Positions 22,375 through 32,689 are shown, numbered from the stretch's first letter. The stretch is DNA of 64,000 nt from Gari tellinella (GCA_922989275.2 OV277866.1:54737246-54801245), one strand, 5' to 3'. The notes: generated by a model from the sequence alone, not told the origin. Program-made: numbers and translations.

Positions 22375-22705
22375 CACGTGACCCGCCAAACTAGCTCATA
22401 ATGCTGACGAAGGAGGTGCGATACCTCCGAAAATTACAGGTAAAAACAAATTTTACTCAGAGTCATGAAAAACTCTTCAATATGTCAAATCCTGAGCTTG
22501 GAAACAACCTATTTAGTTGTTAATAGAAACTGTTATGAATGTTACTACATCTAATGTGTTGAGAAGAGTGTCTTGTACAATTATTAGCAAATATTGATAA
22601 TTTAGTGGAATGGTGCATAATTTATGCAGATGAGTAAGCTCCCAGGGGATTATGGGGTGCCTCACCTAAATCTGCACTATTTGCTTAACTATCAATCTTT
22701 GCTAA
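22375..22705 (+). repeat. Penelope-like element, inverted arm (right)
   Basis: Inverted partner of 20570-20793. It contains CACGTGACCCGCCAAACTAG, then CTGACGA, a 6-bp stem (GGAGGT/ACCTCC), GAAA and ATTACAGG. The CTGACGA-stem-GAAA order resembles a hammerhead ribozyme core, a feature known from Penelope terminal repeats. Confidence 0.75.
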
Positions 22706-22825
22706 TCAACACAATCATGTTAGCACTGTTACTAATGCGGTTAGAAGAGTTTGTAAATAGATAAATGTCTTAATTATTTGCAAGAGAGTACAGGTACAGA
22801 TGAGTTACTTCCTTTGAAAGTAAAA

Positions 22826-22963
22826 GCGGCGTCTTATCTGGAGTCAAGCTGTTTGCAAAAATAATGTCACGGCTTAATGTTCCTTCCCTATAAAAACTCC
22901 CTCTGAACAACGTACAAAATCTTCGTCACCCATTGGGTGTTGTTGTAAAGAGGGAGCACTGTA
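22826..22963. mobile_element. Family D right part
   Basis: Half palindrome (GCGGCGTCTTATCTGGAGTC), CCTATAAAAACTCCCTCTG, then GTTGTTGTAAAGAGGGAGCA and the terminus CACTGTA. The left half is missing. Confidence 0.65.
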
Positions 22964-23838
22964 GTTCAAATATTTATCCTTTCTCACATGTCTAGCGCTT
23001 TTGAACGAACACCTTCTGTGTTAAAAGAGCACTATATAAATCTGTAATATAATTATTATAAGTGTGATCCTCTGCATATAGGCAATACATTTATGATCTA
23101 TATAAATTTTATGATAAATGGGGTTTTGTTTGTAATGAAACAAAAATACCACAATCTAAAATATTACGTTTGTATTATTTACCAAACCTATTGCATTAAA
23201 CTAAAATATTGGACTTTAAACACTTAACTTGGCATTCCATCACAGACCAGAAAAACTGATTAGAACACATAGTCAAATGATATGAAAATACGCTATACTT
23301 TGTACCACTGTATGCTAGAACATGATATTGGCCGAAATCTATAAAACAAAAAGTTCTTACTCATTGGAATTTCACCAAAGAGTTATGAAAATGCTAAAGG
23401 TTTGTAGTTAGCTTTGGATTAACGGATGTAGGCAATGTCATTTTGATAGCCAAACGGATCTACAATATATAGCTTCATCAAGCGTGTGTATCTCTTGTCA
23501 GTCAAAGAAATAATAAAATTTTACAATTGAGGGTATGGTTGTTGCTTTTTCCGTTGACGTCAAAGGTTTTAAGCAGACGATATTCACCAGAATAAATACT
23601 ACGTGTAAAGGCAACTAGGGCAGTTTGAAATGTCCTCAATTATTGAACAAGTTCATTGGTTATTTACGCAAAATGTTACCTCATTGTCATTAGGGAAAAT
23701 AAATCCACTGAAGGACAAACTGTAGCAGACAAACCGTATTCCTGTGATTTATCGGTTGCTTCAACATTTCCGTGTGCTTTACTTTTTAAAATCTATTATT
23801 ATATCTGATTCACTGGAGAGAAAACTAAAAACAAATGC
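22964..23838. other. No recognisable feature
   Basis: AT-rich, unassigned. AAGCAGACGATATTCACCAG near 23572 resembles a family B/D right-flank word but has no partner. Confidence 0.4.
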
Positions 23839-23903
23839 CAAACAGTCTGGATCCTAATCAGACGCCGGGTTACTCGGCGTCTGATCAGGATTCAAACTGT
23901 TTG
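23839..23903. repeat. Shared palindrome, solo
   Basis: Well preserved (CAAACAGTCTGGATCC ... GGATTCAAACTGTTTG) with tip CGGGTTACTCGG, where one arm says GGG and the other CTC. No TIR is recognised on either side. Confidence 0.75.
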
Positions 23904-24143
23904 CGAATTAATTTTTAAAAAACAAAAGGTTAGCAGGCTTAAGACTTACATAAAAAAGCTCCGGAAACATATTTATTTGCCCTGAGACCACCGTCCTGAG
24001 ACAAGTCAATTATCTGCCGCACTACAGGAACGGGTCTTCAGTGGGTCTTTATTGATGCTCTTTTCTCGCTGTCTACCATATATCATTTTAAGAAACTGCA
24101 TTTCCCAATTTTCTTAGTAATATAGATATATGCGTTTTGTTGG

Positions 24144-24390
24144 AACAGTGGAGAAGACGTTGTTTTGTTCCTTAAAATTGGTTTACCCTTAAAACATTAT
24201 GTCCATTGAAAACAGTGTTGAGCAATATCAGACATCCGCTAAATCAGTCTCTGACCAGGCTCAAAACTGATTGTAACTCAGATGAAATAAGATAAACATT
24301 TTCAAAAAATTAGATTTCATTTTTTAATGTTTAACAATTTTACATTGCGTTTAGATACGTAGAAACGGAACAAAATATCGTCTTTTCCAT
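24144..24390 (-). mobile_element. Family A element, decayed
   Basis: AACAGTGGAGAAGACGTTGT at the left, degraded palindrome (GAGCAATATCAGAC ... TGACCAGGCTC), and TGCGTTTAGATACG with ATCGTCTTTTCCATT at the right. Confidence 0.6.
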
Positions 24391-24467
24391 TTAATAAGTA
24401 GTCGGAGAGTCTTTACCAATCTGTGTCCGACACCTGAAGTTACTAATAAGATGTACAGTATAATTGT

Positions 24468-24717
24468 TACAGTGGAGAATCTGTTAATATTTCCCATTTA
24501 AACGCAAACGTACGCAAACGCAAAACACTAAAACGTAGAAAAGAACAACTTTTAGACAATTCTGATAATTCATGTTTATCTTGGTGGCAAACAGTTTGGA
24601 GCCTGATCAGACGCCGGGTTACCCGGCGTCTGATCTGGCTCCAAACTGTTTGTATTGTAAATAATAGTTTTAGCGTAAACGCGTTTATTGGGAAAGAATA
24701 ACAGATTCTCCACTGTA
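24468..24717 (+). mobile_element. Family A element, full length
   Basis: 250 bp, intact ends and palindrome with GGGTTACCC loop. Differs from the 5209 copy at few positions. Right end AACAGATTCTCCACTGTA mirrors the left perfectly. Confidence 0.9.
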
Positions 24718-24730
24718 GCTGTACTTGCCG

Positions 24731-24878
24731 TTAAGCCTTTTACTGCCACACTGTCATCAGCTTTAAGTTTGGGTATTTTGACTCACGAAATATAAAAGTG
24801 AGATACAGGCGACTTCTGATCGGGATCTAAACTGTTTTCAAATACATTGTACTCGGGGTTAGGCAGTGGAGGGGTTAA
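24731..24878. mobile_element. Family B element, short
   Basis: TTAAGCCTTTTACTGCCAC to GGCAGTGGAGGGGTTAA, 148 bp. The palindrome is reduced to its right arm (GACTTCTGATCGGGATC). It begins 14 bp after the A element. Confidence 0.65.
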
Positions 24879-24967
24879 ATAGCTGATTGCTTACTCTCAT
24901 CAAGCTTTGACTTATTTGATTATTATGAGTTTACGTCACTTCTAACAGGAACTGAGTTATAATATAG

Positions 24968-25185
24968 CGACGTCAAGCTAGTAACAGTCGAAGGAAAATT
25001 CCAGTCGTATTGTATCCACTGTTACAGGCACACATCGGCAATTGAGTGGAACCAACAACCTCCCCAAACCATCTGAAAGATGTTTCCGCCTGAAAAAAAC
25101 GAAGTACCAAGACCGTCAGGATTCGCACCCACAGGGATAAGGAATTATGTGATCTCGGCCACAGGATCCCCTCCACATGTACATG
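24968..25185 (-). mobile_element. Probable tRNA-derived SINE relic
   Basis: On the minus strand, TGTGGCCGAGATCACATAA resembles a pol III A box of the Leu/Ser tRNA type (TGGCCGAGNGG), and 33 bases later GGTGCGAATCC resembles the B box GGTTCGAATCC. A non-tRNA body follows, with GGTTTGGGGAGGTTGTTGG and TGCCGATGTGTGCCTGTAAC. The arrangement fits a mollusc tRNA-headed SINE. The overlapping 67-codon frame is probably chance. Confidence 0.5.
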
Positions 25186-25286
25186 TTTACATGTATCTTC
25201 TTGTAGTTACATGTACAATCATTTTTATTTCTCCCTTAATATACAAAGACAAACAGTTTTCGGAAGACATGTTGTACGGTGACTAA

Positions 25287-25520
25287 TACAGTGGAGAAGA
25301 CGTTATTATTTCCCAATTTTAACTCATTGACGCTAAAACTATAATTTCCTTGCAAGCAATTTTACCCGGTGTCTGATCAGGCAGAACAACTGTTTACCAC
25401 GCAGGTTAACATGGAACGTCAGAATTGTCTAAAAGTTTCCTTTCCTACGTTTCATTTTACCGATGATGCGTTTGCGTTTCGTTTGCATTTAAACGGGAAA
25501 GAATAAAGCCCTCCACTGTA
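25287..25520 (-). mobile_element. Family A element with damaged palindrome
   Basis: Both ends are good (TACAGTGGAGAAGACGTTAT ... CCCTCCACTGTA). The left palindrome arm is mostly deleted, leaving CCCGGTGTCTGATCAGGCAG. The right subterminal block has the GCGTTTGCGTTTCGTTTGC form. Confidence 0.75.
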
Positions 25521-25676
25521 ATAGACCCCCAAAATATTTACAAGAAATATCACGTCGGTAACGTACTATGTGTAAGAAAGTACTCATGCCAATTATTTTC
25601 ATGTTTATTTAGATAAAAGAGCAACGTTTGGGAAAACTTACGATACCAATAAGCAGGCCCGCATTCTGGCCCATTT

Positions 25677-25722
25677 ACAGTAGGAAAGACGTTATTCTCT
25701 CCCAATGATGCGTTAACACCTT
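25677..25722 (-). mobile_element. Family A left-end fragment
   Basis: TTACAGTAGGAAAGACGTTA then CTCCCAATGATGCGTTAAC. The element breaks off into the adjoining B copy. Confidence 0.5.
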
Positions 25723-26140
25723 CATGCCATGGCGTCCTCAGCTTTACACAAGTGTTGTCTGCTTTATTTATTAAATTTAAACTTGAGATATAGAAAATTG
25801 AGTTTCAAACAGTTTGGCTCCTCGCGCGGTGTCTTATTACAGTGGAGAATCTGTTATTCTTTCCCGTTTAAACGCAAACGTACGCAAACGCAAAGCGCTT
25901 AAACGTAGAAAAGAACAACTTTTGGACAATTCTGATATTTCATGTTTATCTTGGTGGCAAACAGTTTGGAGCCTGGTCAGACCCGGCGTCTGATCTGGCT
26001 CCAAACTGTTTGTAAAAGAAAAAATAGTTTTAGCGTAAACGCGTTTATCGGGAAAGAATAATAGATTATCCACTATAGCAGCCAAACTGTTTGCAAATGA
26101 GGTTTGTACTCGAAGTAAGGCAGTGAAAAGGTTGTCAACT
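25723..26140. mobile_element. Family B element interrupted by family A
   Basis: Left part 25723-25837 (CCTTCATGCCATGGCGTCC through AACAGTTTGGCTCC), right part 26078-26140 (CAGCCAAACTGTTTGC through AGGCAGTGAAAAGG). The family A copy at 25838-26077 sits inside the palindrome of this B element. Confidence 0.7.
25838..26077 (+). mobile_element. Family A element nested in B
   Basis: 240 bp. It has a 10-bp deletion in the left palindrome arm (CTGGTCAGACCCGGCGTC), which removes the loop. Right end ATTATCCACTATA carries two substitutions. Flanks are TCTTAT and GCAGCC around the TA. Confidence 0.85.
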
Positions 26141-26291
26141 GCAAATATGTTTGGAGACAGTTCAGACACCGGATAACCAGATACCTGATCAGGCTCAAAA
26201 CATTTTGCCTATCAGATTACAAATTGGCAGAAATTTTATAAACTTATAATTCTCTACGTTTTATTGCACTTCATTTGCGTTTCTATTTTGT

Positions 26292-26543
26292 TTAACCCTT
26301 CCCCCCATAGAAGCGCCTTTTTAGTACATTTAATTCATTCCTCCACTGAAGAGAATAGTTCAATGTATAGAGTAATAAGTGTGTACCATAAAACTTGTTT
26401 TCAATATCCTAGCAGATGGTAGCTTAAAGCAGGCTGAACGTAAAGCAGAATGTGCCTTAAGGCACATTCTGCTTTACTTTCAACCTGCTTTAAGTAGTCA
26501 TCTCTCTTCAAAACTAGAAACAAGCTATGGGGTAAAGGGTTAA
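26292..26543. mobile_element. Family C element, good copy
   Basis: 252 bp from TTAACCCTTCCCCCCATAG to GGGTAAAGGGTTAA. The palindrome is nearly perfect around GTGCCTTAAGGCAC, with outer arms GCTTAAAGCAGG / CCTGCTTTAAG. Reverse orientation compared with the copy at 40935. No coding capacity. Confidence 0.82.
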
Positions 26544-27409
26544 ACAGGGAAAAGTAACATCTATCCCACTGTATACAACCTGTCACTTTGCTGCCACTCA
26601 GAACAACATAAAAAACCTCCAAGGAACCTCTGGTGACACTAAATTGCATTAAGCTTGCCATAAAACTATCCGGAAATACATTATTGTCCGGATATAAATT
26701 TCCCGAGAAAGGTCAATTTTCCAAGAACAAGACAAAAACGTTATCCATAATACTTCATGTTTGGAAGAAAATAACAAACAAACAGTATAGTGCTGTTTTT
26801 ATGACCTCTCTAAGGAACAAATTAGATAATGAAAAAAAAGAGTATTCCGAATGTAGTACATGATAGTTTTAAACCCAAGATGCCTCTTTCGAACCCTTTC
26901 ACCCCAAAGCGAAACTAAAGTCGACTTTGCAAACAGTTTTAATCCTGACCAGATTTCAAACGTAGACTAACTGGATCAGTTTTATATTTGAAAACAATTA
27001 CTTGAATGTCAGCGGTGTGGAGCTTGATCAGATATACAAATGTACATGTAATAAGATATCACAGGAGTATTCATAGTGTATTTGATTTATTAAACGAGAC
27101 TTTTAGAAAAAGATACATGTATATTCTGTTTATAACATAACCTAAGTACGTTGAGCCTGCGTATGTTCGGCACTTATTTGTAGCTGCTTAAAAGTTAAAT
27201 CAGTGACTCGTACTAAGGCTTAGCGCGAAATATATCTTAGTGCTTTTGAAAAAAGAAGTTCCAAGATATTGAAAGAAGTACTAGTATTTATTCAGTAGAA
27301 ATATCTATACTAGTTGTTTTAATTATTATTTATAAACAGTTTTAGGTAGATTTAATATTGAATGATCGAATGAAACAAATACTTACATCTACATGAAGTT
27401 TTTATGATG
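26544..27409. other. No recognisable feature
   Basis: AT-rich. Faint traces of family B words (GCAAACAGTTTTAATCCTGA near 26931) without a full element. Confidence 0.4.
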
Positions 27410-27658
27410 TACAGTGGAGAATCTGTTATTCTTTCCCGTTTAAACGCAAACGTACGCAAACGCAAAGCACTAAAACGTAGAAAAGAACAACTTTTGGACA
27501 ATTCTGATAATTCTTGTTTATCTTGGTGGCAAACAGTTTGGAGCCTGATCAGACGCCGGGTTACCCGGCGTCTGATCTGGCTCCAAACTGTATGTAACTA
27601 AAAAAAAGTTTTCGCGTAAACGCGTTTATCGGGAAAGAATAACAGATTCTCCACTGTA
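27410..27658 (+). mobile_element. Family A element, full length
   Basis: 28-bp TIRs are perfect. Palindrome intact with GGGTTACCC loop. It is the left member of a head-to-head pair with 27738-27987. Confidence 0.9.
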
Positions 27659-27737
27659 TGTTATAGATGTAGAACGCACTGCTATTACGCCATAAGTGCA
27701 CAACATCGTTGCCTACATTACTACATGTAGTTATATA

Positions 27738-27987
27738 TACAGTGGAGAATCTGTTATTCTTTCCCAATAAACGCGTTTACGCTAAAACTATTATTTGCAG
27801 TGCAAACAGTTTGGAGCCAGATCAGACGCCGGGTAACCCGGCGTCTGATCAGGCTCCAAACTGTTTGCCCCCAAGATAAACATGCATTATCAGAATTGTC
27901 CAAAGGTTGTTCTTTTCTACATTTTAGTGCTTTGCGTTTGCGTACGTTTGCGTTTAAACGGGAAAGAATAACAGATTCTCCACTTTA
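27738..27987 (-). mobile_element. Family A element, full length, inverted neighbour
   Basis: Starts TACAGTGGAGAATCTGTTAT then AATAAACGCGTTTACGC. Palindrome loop is GGGTAACCC as expected in this orientation. Right end has CACTTTA in place of CACTGTA. Only 79 bp separate it from the copy before. Confidence 0.9.
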
Positions 27988-28621
27988 CGAGAAATAAGAA
28001 ATGGATTTAGTCAACGCTCGTGCCGTCTGACTTGGGTCTCATCTGTTGATAAAAGACATGTAACCTTGAGCACAAACGTAATTGTTAGAAAAGAATACAA
28101 TTTCTCAATTGTCTTCTTTCAGACCACTTGTTGATATATCTCACTTGGCTTGTCGTTCACCTGACGTTTTGTGTTCAGTTGAATGGCTAAATACATTGTT
28201 TAACGTTTATCTGTTTGATCGTGCAGACGCTTAATGACATAGCTGGAACCAAGTTGGTGTCATGTGATACCCTATAGAGACACGAGGAGACCGATAGCAC
28301 AGCTTATGTGCAATTTACAGACAATTAGAGGCACCGTGATGTCCATAGTGGTATCTAACCATTGTCCTGTCGTAAAAACGGTACTCTTGATGAAAATAAA
28401 ATTCAAAACTGTTTGCAAAAACTTTCAAGTCGCGATTGACAGCCAAGGGGTAACCATTAGGTATTTGTAGAAATATTTTGAGATTTCCGCTACAAACAGT
28501 ATGTAATAAGACGAAACTCTGAGAACATGAAACTAGGCATCTGAACAGGATCAAAACTGTTTCAATCAGCGAGTAATAAGAAACGTTGTCAAGTTTATAT
28601 CCTATTGTTTGGCTTTTGCCA
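27988..28621. other. No recognisable feature
   Basis: Opposed short ORFs at 28264-28647 resemble nothing I know. A broken palindrome trace (TAGGCATCTGAACAGGATC) is at about 28531. Confidence 0.35.
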
Positions 28622-28735
28622 TCAGGCGCATTCTGCTTTACTTCCAACTAGCTTTAAGTCAATACTATCCGACTACTGCTTTTAGTGATCATCTATCTTT
28701 AATTCTAGAAACAGGTTATGGGATAATTAATTAAG
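28622..28735. mobile_element. Family C half
   Basis: Right palindrome arm GCGCATTCTGCTTTACTTCC with TCTAGAAACAGGTTATGGGA, ending near TTAATTAA. The other half is missing. Confidence 0.55.
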
Positions 28736-29308
28736 CAAACAGGGATATCGACTTTCTCACTGTACATATCCGATATGAGGAAACGCACGCTTATTGAAAT
28801 TTTCTATATTTCATGCAAAGCGTTTTGCAAATCATTTCGTTTAAAGGGGTAATAGAAGAATATCCCCATCCCCACATGTATAGCAGTCTATGGTTTAACG
28901 TCCTTGATAAACATGAAGTTTTAATAAGACATTAGTTTGTTCAGAAAGTTATTTCTCTAAGAAAGATTTGAAATTAGAACGAATAGATTTGTTTTACTGG
29001 AGATAATATTGAGCTCAGGGGTATTGAGCATCTAGAAATTGATTGGACGCCACCTGATAAATGATGTATGTCAAACGAACTTGAAAAAAAATACATCAAA
29101 TTCAAATTAGAAGAAAGTTTTCATGGAAAATATACAGAAAGACTATAACCGACCGACTCGTAAATCCAATGGAAACTTTCAAGTGACTGCTTAATACATG
29201 AAAAAAATAAAACAGAAAATTCCCTTTGCTTTGCATTGCGATTCCATTTATCAAATCCACCGAAATTATACATTTTGCGAATGTCGCTTTATAAGAGATT
29301 TTGATATT
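28736..29308. other. No recognisable feature
   Basis: AT-rich and unassigned. Confidence 0.4.
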
Positions 29309-29381
29309 AACCCTTTCACCACCGATGGCGTCCAAAGCTGAATTTGCGAACAGTTTGACACTTGTATCGATGTTTCTTTAT
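29309..29381. mobile_element. Family B left part, interrupted
   Basis: TTAACCCTTTCACCACCGATG to TATCGATGTTTC, as in other B copies. B-like sequence (CTTGCAAACAACAATATTGA, ACAGACGACATTGG) resumes at about 31080. The 1.66-kb element between appears to have landed inside it. Confidence 0.6.
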
Positions 29382-31041
29382 CACAGTATGTAAACTCCGG
29401 TGTATCCCTTCCGGAAGCTGCGATCAGCGAAGCGAGACGTTTACCGATATTTTCTCTGACGGATGGATGCAGACCACTTTGACGAGTAAGTTTGTAATAA
29501 TTTAACACGCCAGCTTATATGAAATACATCACCTACGATTGCGATACAGTTTAAAACATTCAACACACCTCTTCTTACAATGTTGTGATAAATAAACATT
29601 GAATCTTTGACATGATCATCGCTGCGTATCAAGTGAAAACAACAGGTGCTTCAAAGAAGTATCGTAAATTCCGTCCATTGAAGCATTTCCGCACCACGCA
29701 TGATGGAAATGGCAAACTGAATTTAATATCTCGCTAAAATTGTATAATGTACCATGAAAATATCAAAACTTCGTCATAAATAAATCTGACCTAATCTCAT
29801 TGGCTGTATGTCTAGCTGCAATATGACTGTATAACTAGCTGAAATTTATCGTGAATTAACTGTATGACTAGCTGAGAGCTGTGTCTTCGTTACGAAATAA
29901 TGTTGGGTGTTAAGTATTTATATTATTGAATCTATAAAATGAAGGCCACGAACATCCATGAAATTTACTCGTTATATATTACATAACAAATTATTCTGAC
30001 GAGTGTGGACCCAGGTCAGACACGTATATTGGTTTGAATAGCACTCTTAGTATAGCCTGATGTCCCATTTTCTATTGAAAAAAGATAAAGATTAAATATA
30101 AATATGGAACAAATCACAGCTAACATACAGTATATACACATTACCAGTTGACAGTGCGATACAGAGTGATGTATTTAGCTGGAGACGTTTTTGGCGGAAA
30201 TAGCCGATCTGACGAACGCCTTGGCGCGAGTCTGATCGGTTGTTTCCGCCAAAAACGTCGAGAGCCAAATGCAACACTCTGTAGCACACTGCCAACTGGT
30301 GATGTGTTTATTATATGCCTTGAATACACACCAGACACAACTAAAAAGTTGTTTAAATAATTTTATATCCAATATTTATTAGTTATTTGAAGCAGAAGAA
30401 GAATTTTTGTTTGCCACAAAGAATAACGCGGCACTTGCACATGAACGTAAATGACGTCACGTTAACACCGAAAGCGACGTCAGAGTAAAATACAAAGTTG
30501 CTGATACAAGGTGGCTGATACAGACTCTTGTATTTTACTGTGCAAATACACGCGGAAACGCTCGATATCATACGAAGGCATATAATAAAATCACAACTGG
30601 TCATACAGTGACTTTTAATAAGTACGCAGCTAGTCATACACTATTCCAGTTTGTAGAAATCGCATTATGTTGTGTTTTTCTGTTTAATTTTCATTAACAG
30701 ACACTTCGGTTACATTAATTTGTTCTAGCTGCGAGTATTAAATAGTAATGGTCAGCAGAAGTTAGCTTCAGGTTTCGCTGGAACAGTTTTAAATCACGCT
30801 TCCACTGCGAGTCGGTAGGCAATGGCAGTGATCAGAAGCTTATTTCAGAGAGATCTTGCTTCTGATTCGGATTTGGTGAACTGAAAGGAATTTATCTTGC
30901 AAGTGTACTGGACCATATCTTACAATTGTAAAATAAAGCTAAATCTTATTCGTTTAGCTCGAGTGTGGTCTATTTCGTGACATTTTGTCGATTCGTTGAT
31001 CGCAGCTTCCGGAAGGGATACACCGGAGTTTACATACTGTG
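29382..31041. mobile_element. 1.66-kb element with 45-bp perfect TIRs
   Basis: The first 45 bases (29382-29426, starting CACAGTATGTAAACTCCGGT) are exactly reverse-complemented at 30997-31041, and weaker pairing continues a few bases inward. TTTAT flanks both ends (29377-29381 and 31042-31046). Taking nine bases, TTTCTTTAT and TTTATGTAT match at seven. Inside lies foldback FB3 and no transposase-like frame, so it is non-autonomous. Superfamily is undetermined. The CACAG start is shared with the foldback at 38810. Confidence 0.7.
30133..30309. repeat. Foldback FB3
   Basis: Arms of about 80 bp: ACCAGTTGACAGTGCGATAC on the left pairs with its mirror near 30280-30302, and GACGTTTTTGGCGGAAA pairs with TTTCCGCCAAAAACGTC. 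Nested in the 1.66-kb element. Short frames run through it on both strands by chance. Confidence 0.85.
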
Positions 31042-31271
31042 TTTATGTATACTGCATTAGATCTTACGTTAGAACTATCTTGCAAACAACAATATTGAAA
31101 CAGACGACATTGGTAAGAAACGGTAAATTGAGCGCTGAAAATGATAAAAGACAAAAAGAATATTTCACGTACTTGCTTCAAATAAAGATGAAAAGCTGAA
31201 GTTTAGATATTTGAGTAGGCATTTTTGTTTGGAAGCACGGACATTCTTAACAGTTGCTGTGCTTGTAGATT

Positions 31272-31450
31272 TCAGGATGATATAGTATTCTTTCCCCATT
31301 TATACGAAACGAAACGCAAACGCAATGCAATAAAATGTAAAATATGACAATGTCTTGAAACGTTTGGACCTGAACAGACGCTAGGTAATCTGGCGTCTGA
31401 CCTTGCTCCAAAAGTGTTTGTAATTTACAGAACACATTTGTACCAAATTT
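31272..31450 (+). mobile_element. Family A element, decayed, ends lost
   Basis: ATTCTTTCCCCATTTATAC, AACGCAAACGCAATGCAATA and a palindrome (GACGCTAGGTAATCTGGCGT) whose tip changed in both arms. No TIRs remain. Confidence 0.6.
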
Positions 31451-31463
31451 CAAACTCTTAAAA

Positions 31464-31689
31464 TAACAGTTGAGAAGATGTTACATGTACCCTCATTTTA
31501 GAATAAGTGAAACACTGTACTAAAACGTAGAAAGTGGCAATTTATTCTAATATGAGTAACACACAGTTTGGAGCTAGATCAGACACCGTATAACCCGGCT
31601 TCTGATCTAGCTCCGTACTGTTTGCACTTGACATATTAGTTTTATCATAATCGTGTTTATTGCAAAATAATAACGCCTTCTCAACTGTA
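31464..31689 (+). mobile_element. Family A element, decayed
   Basis: AACAGTTGAGAAGATGTTAC to GCCTTCTCAACTGTA. Note that both termini carry the same change (GTTGAG / CTCAAC instead of GTGGAG / CTCCAC). Palindrome arms GGAGCTAGATCAG / CTGATCTAGCTCC also match each other. Confidence 0.72.
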
Positions 31690-31993
31690 GTTTATACATG
31701 TACGTCAAAAACAGAAAGTTGTCAGACACGCCAGTCAATATATTCATAATTCTAAATTTACCCAATGACATGATTAATAAAGGTACATTTATCTGACGAA
31801 AATAATTGCAGCTAAATTTAGATTTAACTTCGTGTGGTGGGGTAGAATAAACAGGGTATGTGATCATTAATGATAAAATGACTTTGTAACAGTACACCTG
31901 TTAATCTCAATGTTTGTCTTGTGCTTGTTTTGGATTATTAATTTTTATTCTGCGCAAGAACCTTTTGACACCTGTTTTTTTATTATAAAAAAA
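31690..31993. other. No recognisable feature
   Basis: AT-rich and unassigned. Confidence 0.4.
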
Positions 31994-32327
31994 TATTGAC
32001 TATTGAATTGATTTCCTTATAACCTGTGGTACTTCGCTGAACACAATTTTTATTGAATATACATCCACATGTTCCAACAAGCAGATTAACCCTTTACCCA
32101 ATAACCCGTATATGACATTAAATACAGGTGAACACTTAAAGCAGGTTGAAAGTAAAAAATTATTGACTATTGAATTGATTCCCTTATAACCTGTGGTACT
32201 TCGCTGAACACAATTTTTATTGAATATACATCTACATGTTCCAACAAGCAGATTAACTCTTTACCCAATAACCCGTATATGACATTAAATACATGTGAAC
32301 ACTTAAAGCAGGTTGAAAGTAAAGCAG
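31994..32327 (+). repeat. 167-bp direct duplication
   Basis: The unit beginning TATTGACTATTGAATTGATT at 31994 recurs at 32161 nearly unchanged. The unit ends within the left arm of a family C palindrome, so the duplication includes the left end of that element. Confidence 0.9.
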
Positions 32328-32505
32328 AATGTGCCTTAAGGCACATTCTGCTTTACTTTCAGCCTGCTTTAAACAACCATCTACTAGGCTACATAAAAAT
32401 ATTTGTTATGGTAATTGTTCCTGAGGGTATAAACTGGAACTATTTTCTTCAGCGGAGGAATAAATTAGATGCGCTAAAAGTCGCTTCTGTGGGGTAAAGG
32501 GTTAA
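32086..32505. mobile_element. Family C element with duplicated left end
   Basis: TTAACCCTTTACCCAATAAC begins at 32086 and again (TTAACTCTTTACCC) at about 32253. The palindrome around GTGCCTTAAGGCAC is complete and GGGTAAAGGGTTAA closes the element. The extra 167 bp come from the tandem duplication. Confidence 0.78.
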
Positions 32506-32569
32506 ACATCTACTGCATGGTACATGCGCTTAAATGGAAACTTCCAGGCATCCTATCCCCTCGCCACCT

Positions 32570-32689
32570 CGTTCAGTCTCATCCTGTTTGTCTATCTGTA
32601 TGTTTCTTTGTCTCAATATTTGTCTGTATATATTTCTTTCTTGCTTTCTTTAATCTCTCACTCTCTATGGCTGTATGTTTTTCTGTCTG
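32570..32689. repeat. Degenerate TCTG/TCTC tract
   Basis: Pyrimidine-rich tetranucleotide repeat (TCTGTATGTTTCTTTGTCTC and similar). Similar tracts continue at 34790, suggesting one tract split by an insertion. Confidence 0.6.

Noticed and set aside
22385..22450. A proven hammerhead ribozyme
   Set aside because: Core order is right but stem I does not pair convincingly. Kept only as a candidate in the findings.
30092..30372. Four overlapping 65-70-codon frames
   Set aside because: They lie on both strands of foldback FB3, and hairpin symmetry duplicates open frames.
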